64,000 nucleotides of DNA from Ctena decussata (taxonomy: Eukaryota > Mollusca > Bivalvia > Lucinida > Lucinidae), in assembly GCA_963989385.1 (NCBI GenBank), contig OZ022515.1, positions 11,440,803-11,504,802 of the forward strand, read 5' to 3'. The notes beneath the pieces were generated by a model. The model was not told where the DNA came from, did not search any database, and saw nothing but the letters and a program-made list of their open reading frames with translations. Position numbers and translations under genes: made by a program. How positions within the stretch are numbered: position 1 is the first letter of the stretch; the number at the start of each line of letters is the position of its first letter. Shown one piece after another: positions 62,901 through 64,000 of this stretch.

Positions 62901-63873
62901 GGGAGACGGCCATGCCACATTGCTCTTGTTACAACACAAATGGTATCTGCATAATAATCAGGACTCTTAATAAAGCATAATTTGATAAATTAACCAGGAC
63001 CGGGGGTTATAAAGCTTGAGTACATTCTCATTCTCAAAATAAAGCACACTGATTGGCGTCTTCCGAGCACATGCTCGGAAGCAGCCAATCAGTGTGTTTT
63101 ATTTTGAGTTTGAGATAATTCTCAAGTTTTATAACCTCGAACCCAGATGTAGACTAACTACTCACCATTTGCTGTTCCGTCACATGTCATGTTTTGGTTG
63201 CAAAGAGTTGTGTCATTGCAGCATGCCATGCATTTGAAATGGTAGACTTCTGCTCTTTTTCCAAACATAGACCCCAGCGAGTGTGGGCATGCCTGAAAAA
63301 CACTTCTCATGAGTAAAGACGTTACGTCAATAAAATAACTTACAACAGTGGCACCAGCACAGCACAAGTCCGTAGCACATTTTCTGACAGACGCACAGCA
63401 TCTGAACCTTTTTGAAAAGAATTTAGGGCGAAAAGCAACAAAACTGTGTTTGTATATGAAGTGAAATAAAAAAAAATTGGTTTAAACAGTATTTTGTTCA
63501 GACAAACTTCATACATATACATACATTTACAAATCAGAACAATCTAGGATCTGACGGTAAGCGTGATTCTTGTATGATGGTCATCTCCTGTTATTATTAT
63601 TATTATTATTTTAAACCTAAAAAGGTTTATAAATCAGTCTCGCTTTCTTCAGCACCGACCTCGTGGTGAAAAAAGCAGTGTTCAAAATTCGTACAATTAC
63701 GAATTTATGAAAGCCAGTTTCACTCATAAGCACATAAACACAAGAACATATCATAAATCAAACACTCTCCTATAACTTTGATTTAAAATAGTTCAAAATA
63801 CCTGGGATGCGGTACAACCACGGTCGTAGCGGTCCATGTCCGAATCTGTTGTGTACCGATGTATATAACACGT
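50711..63873 (-). CDS. LU-FReD gene 2 (partial): paralog of gene 1, 5' end outside the window
   Basis: Six minus-strand exons (63802-63873, 63166-63292, 60147-60283, 55136-55232, 54458-54622, 50711-50961) correspond one for one to exons 3-8 of gene 1, with equal phases and lengths within one codon. They join in frame to the stop TAA at 50711-50713. The parts present are the second half of the LU domain and a complete FReD with its cysteines, the DRDND calcium motif and CHTSNLNG. The signal peptide and first LU exon must lie past 64000. Repeat content differs fully: intron 7 is 3.5 kb here and 13 kb in gene 1. No frameshift or stop is seen, so the gene appears functional. The tail-to-tail layout with gene 1 suggests an inverted duplication. 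Function, as for gene 1, is inferred to be secreted pattern recognition. Confidence 0.83.
51493..53604. mobile_element. 2.1-kb element with ~330-bp terminal inverted repeats
   Basis: 51493-51806 is the inverse of about 53280-53604: GTCTCC tips, CATTTTCTGGTCACAAATG, CCTCACCAATCTCTACTTGT, TTTGAGTGGAGTGCAGTGTC and AACCATGACTGATTTACCAT blocks match. It sits inside the dispersed repeat ending TCGGCTATTCAAGCCTCATC. Between the arms are a GCTCACCTGAG-type repeat (51806-52720) and 0.55 kb of unknown sequence. It is in intron 7 of gene 2; no transposase is visible. Confidence 0.75.
51806..52720. repeat. GCTCACCTGAG-type repeat copy inside the 2.1-kb element
   Basis: Shares GTTTCAAGGCCATCGGTCCA, GGCGGCCATGTTGGTCATGT and GACCTTGACCTCTTGTTC-like blocks with 35170-36460; ends near GGCTCAGATGGGCTAAAAA. 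Confidence 0.65.
54206..54429. repeat. Fold-back MITE beside gene 2 exon 7
   Basis: GGGCCGTATTTATAAACCGA at the left and the inverse at the right; arms of about 95 bases (CTTAAGTCG, GTTGCTAAGGCT, ACAACTATGAAATTTGCT) around CAGTCTTTGTTAGACTG, itself an inverted pair. It starts 28 bases past the exon 7 donor. Confidence 0.82.
54458..54622 (-). CDS. Gene 2 exon 7: central FReD segment
   Basis: Acceptor TTTTTCAG, donor GTACAT; 165 bases, phase 1 at both ends. NEVIHKMT to DYSGTA; the gene 1 glycosylation site NYS is lost (DYS) while NVT is kept. Confidence 0.9.
54965..55035. repeat. Short palindrome with AGTGTAGATC arms
   Basis: AGTGTAGATCCTAATCAGAT pairs with the inverted ATCTGGATCTACACT across TTCTTCAGAAG. 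Confidence 0.5.
55136..55232 (-). CDS. Gene 2 exon 6: FQRR...GEYWL segment
   Basis: Acceptor TTTCAG, donor GTAAGC; 97 bases. [16 protein letters not shown] through GEYWLG, four residues different from gene 1. Confidence 0.9.
55368..55452 (+). repeat. Direct repeat, copy 1
   Basis: GCAGCATGTCCCAATAGATA and GGAAAATAAATGAAG blocks recur at 56588-56680 with about 90% identity. The two copies bracket the fold-back element at 55613-56472. Confidence 0.7.
55613..56472. mobile_element. Fold-back element flanked by TTAA
   Basis: GGTGGTGAT at the left and ATCACCACC at the right are each flanked by TTAA (55609-55612, 56473-56476). Long arms at about 55765-55935 and 56165-56345 are inverted copies (GATCAAAGGGTATTTTCTGC, GCATAATGGAGAGCGTCCTA). 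TTAA duplication is typical of piggyBac and Kolobok-type transposons. No transposase. In intron 5 of gene 2. Confidence 0.72.
56588..56680 (+). repeat. Direct repeat, copy 2
   Basis: Copy of 55368-55452. Confidence 0.7.
56700..58640. other. Intron 5 segment of gene 2 without a recognised element
   Basis: AT-rich sequence with only short direct repeats such as AAGTTCGTTGTATAGAAA / AAGTTCGCTGTATAGAAA at 57885-57915. No gene seen. Confidence 0.4.
58640..60025. repeat. Degenerate tandem repeat, ~390-450-bp units
   Basis: Blocks AAGTGGTTCAGAAGTTGGA-like, CAAACACGGAGCTTAATTCA-like, TAATGAAATTTGCCCC, GAGATATCGTGGTAACAAGA and CTATTCATGTTCAAATCCC-like recur in order about three times. The last unit ends near the exon 5 donor of gene 2. 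Confidence 0.6.
60147..60283 (-). CDS. Gene 2 exon 5: N-terminal FReD segment
   Basis: Acceptor CTACAG, donor GTAGGA; 137 bases. The protein is identical to gene 1 except Lys for Gln once, and about ten silent or near-silent base changes separate the two exons. Confidence 0.9.
61159..61387. repeat. Palindromic MITE, family A, copy 9
   Basis: GAGCCGCGACACGACAAAAC left end, TTGGTTTTGTCGTGAC right end with the last bases eroded; arms match the consensus. In intron 4 of gene 2. Confidence 0.8.
61822..62243 (-). mobile_element. TRIM-like LTR element: two 154-bp LTRs around a 114-bp interior
   Basis: Direct repeats 61822-61976 and 62091-62243 (about 90% identical) both run TGTCAC...GTGACA. On the minus strand the interior starts with TGGCGCTCAGCGTAAATG two bases past the LTR, a plausible tRNA primer-binding site, and ends with GGAGGGGGAGAA against the other LTR, a polypurine tract preceded by TCGAGGACGAATTC as in many Ty3/gypsy elements. 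Nothing between them can code. Each LTR holds a tRNA-like sequence. Confidence 0.72.
61848..61918 (-). ncRNA. tRNA-like sequence inside the LTR (copy 1)
   Basis: Minus strand: A-box-like TATAGCGACGTGG, then B-box GGGTTCGATCC within a T-arm-like CCCGGGTTCGATCCTCGG. The acceptor pairs only partly, so it is tRNA-derived rather than a functional tRNA. The second LTR has the same at about 62117-62186 with GGGCTCGATCC. Confidence 0.5.
62244..63000. other. Intron 4 segment of gene 2 with one short repeat
   Basis: 62565-62640 is an inverted relative of 855-935 (GGCAAACAGTGCAGACCCAG, ATCAGACGCCGCG). Otherwise unrecognised. Confidence 0.4.
63005..63145. repeat. Fold-back MITE close to gene 2 exon 4
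   Basis: GGGTTATAAAGCTTGAGTAC at the left mirrors the right end; arms of about 65 bases (CTCAAAATAAAGCACACTGA) meet at GAGCACATGCTC. It ends about 20 bases past the exon 4 donor. Confidence 0.8.
63166..63292 (-). CDS. Gene 2 exon 4: end of the LU domain
   Basis: Acceptor GTTTTTCAG, donor GTGAGT; 127 bases. It carries [13 protein letters not shown] and CNQNMTC, the CC...CN end of the LU domain, and matches gene 1 at about 35 of 42 residues. Upstream in the intron a GTAAGT occurs just before the acceptor; a miniature 52-base intron is conceivable but is not needed. Confidence 0.84.
63586..63612. repeat. (TTA)n microsatellite
   Basis: About seven ATT units in intron 3 of gene 2. Confidence 0.9.
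63802..63873 (-). CDS. Gene 2 exon 3: second LU finger
   Basis: Exactly 24 codons between acceptor TTTCCAG and donor GTATTT. It keeps the CY pair and the GC cysteine but lacks the extra cysteine of gene 1. It differs from gene 1 at 11 of 24 residues, almost all base changes being replacements. Confidence 0.82.
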
Positions 63874-64000
63874 CTGGAAATACACGCATAATGACAATTA
63901 AAGGAACTCGTTAAATTTCGACAAACTTCGTCAGTCAACGACAAACACCGTATTCGGCAGTATCCAACTTCGACCACGCAGATGTCTCTTTCCTGGGGCC

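Noticed and set aside
63293..63345. Possible 52-base mini-intron (GTAAGT...TTTCAG) before gene 2 exon 4
   Set aside because: The upstream piece it would attach has no reading frame that fits the LU pattern, and gene 1 lacks the donor at the same place.

Overview
This window looks like nuclear DNA from a mollusc, most likely a bivalve. The evidence is a split-exon eukaryotic gene structure, fibrinogen-related (FReD) genes of the kind that are expanded in molluscs, very high density of AT-rich interspersed repeats, and repeat families with GCTCACCTGAG-type ends that I associate with clam and mussel genomes. I cannot name the species from sequence alone.

Two real host genes can be supported. 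They are close paralogs in convergent orientation. Gene 1 (+, 7573-34511) has eight exons that join in frame without a break into a 330-residue secreted protein: signal peptide, a ten-cysteine Ly6/uPAR (LU, three-finger) domain on exons 2-4, then a complete fibrinogen C-terminal domain on exons 5-8. Gene 2 (-, 50711-63873 and beyond the right edge) has six recognisable exons with the same lengths (within one codon) and the same phases; its first two exons lie outside the window. The pair makes a tail-to-tail cluster of LU-FReD genes, a domain combination I do not know as a described class. The second LU exon has diverged far faster between the paralogs than the first FReD exon, as expected for recognition proteins.

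Nearly everything else is repeat. Left flank (1-7500): dispersed palindromic elements and a 460-bp tandem duplication. Introns of gene 1: tRNA-derived SINEs, a decayed RT pseudogene, palindromic MITEs, a 168-bp-unit array (22.4-26.6 kb) that contains a second TIR-bounded element made of 156-bp units, and a 5'-truncated Penelope-like element with RT and GIY-YIG domains set in a (TA)n tract. Between the genes (34.6-50.7 kb): a GCTCACCTGAG-type repeat interrupted by a 5.84-kb TIR element with a 3-bp target duplication, itself holding a ~176-bp satellite with dimeric order and a large inverted pair of GAAAAGACG arrays; then two decayed LINE fragments, one split by another TIR element. Introns of gene 2: several fold-back elements, and at 61.8-62.2 kb a very short LTR element whose LTRs contain a tRNA-like sequence. 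At least nine copies of one ~220-bp palindromic MITE are spread through the window on both sides of both genes.

All exon boundaries are deduced from splice signals, reading phase and paralog comparison; there is no transcript evidence here.
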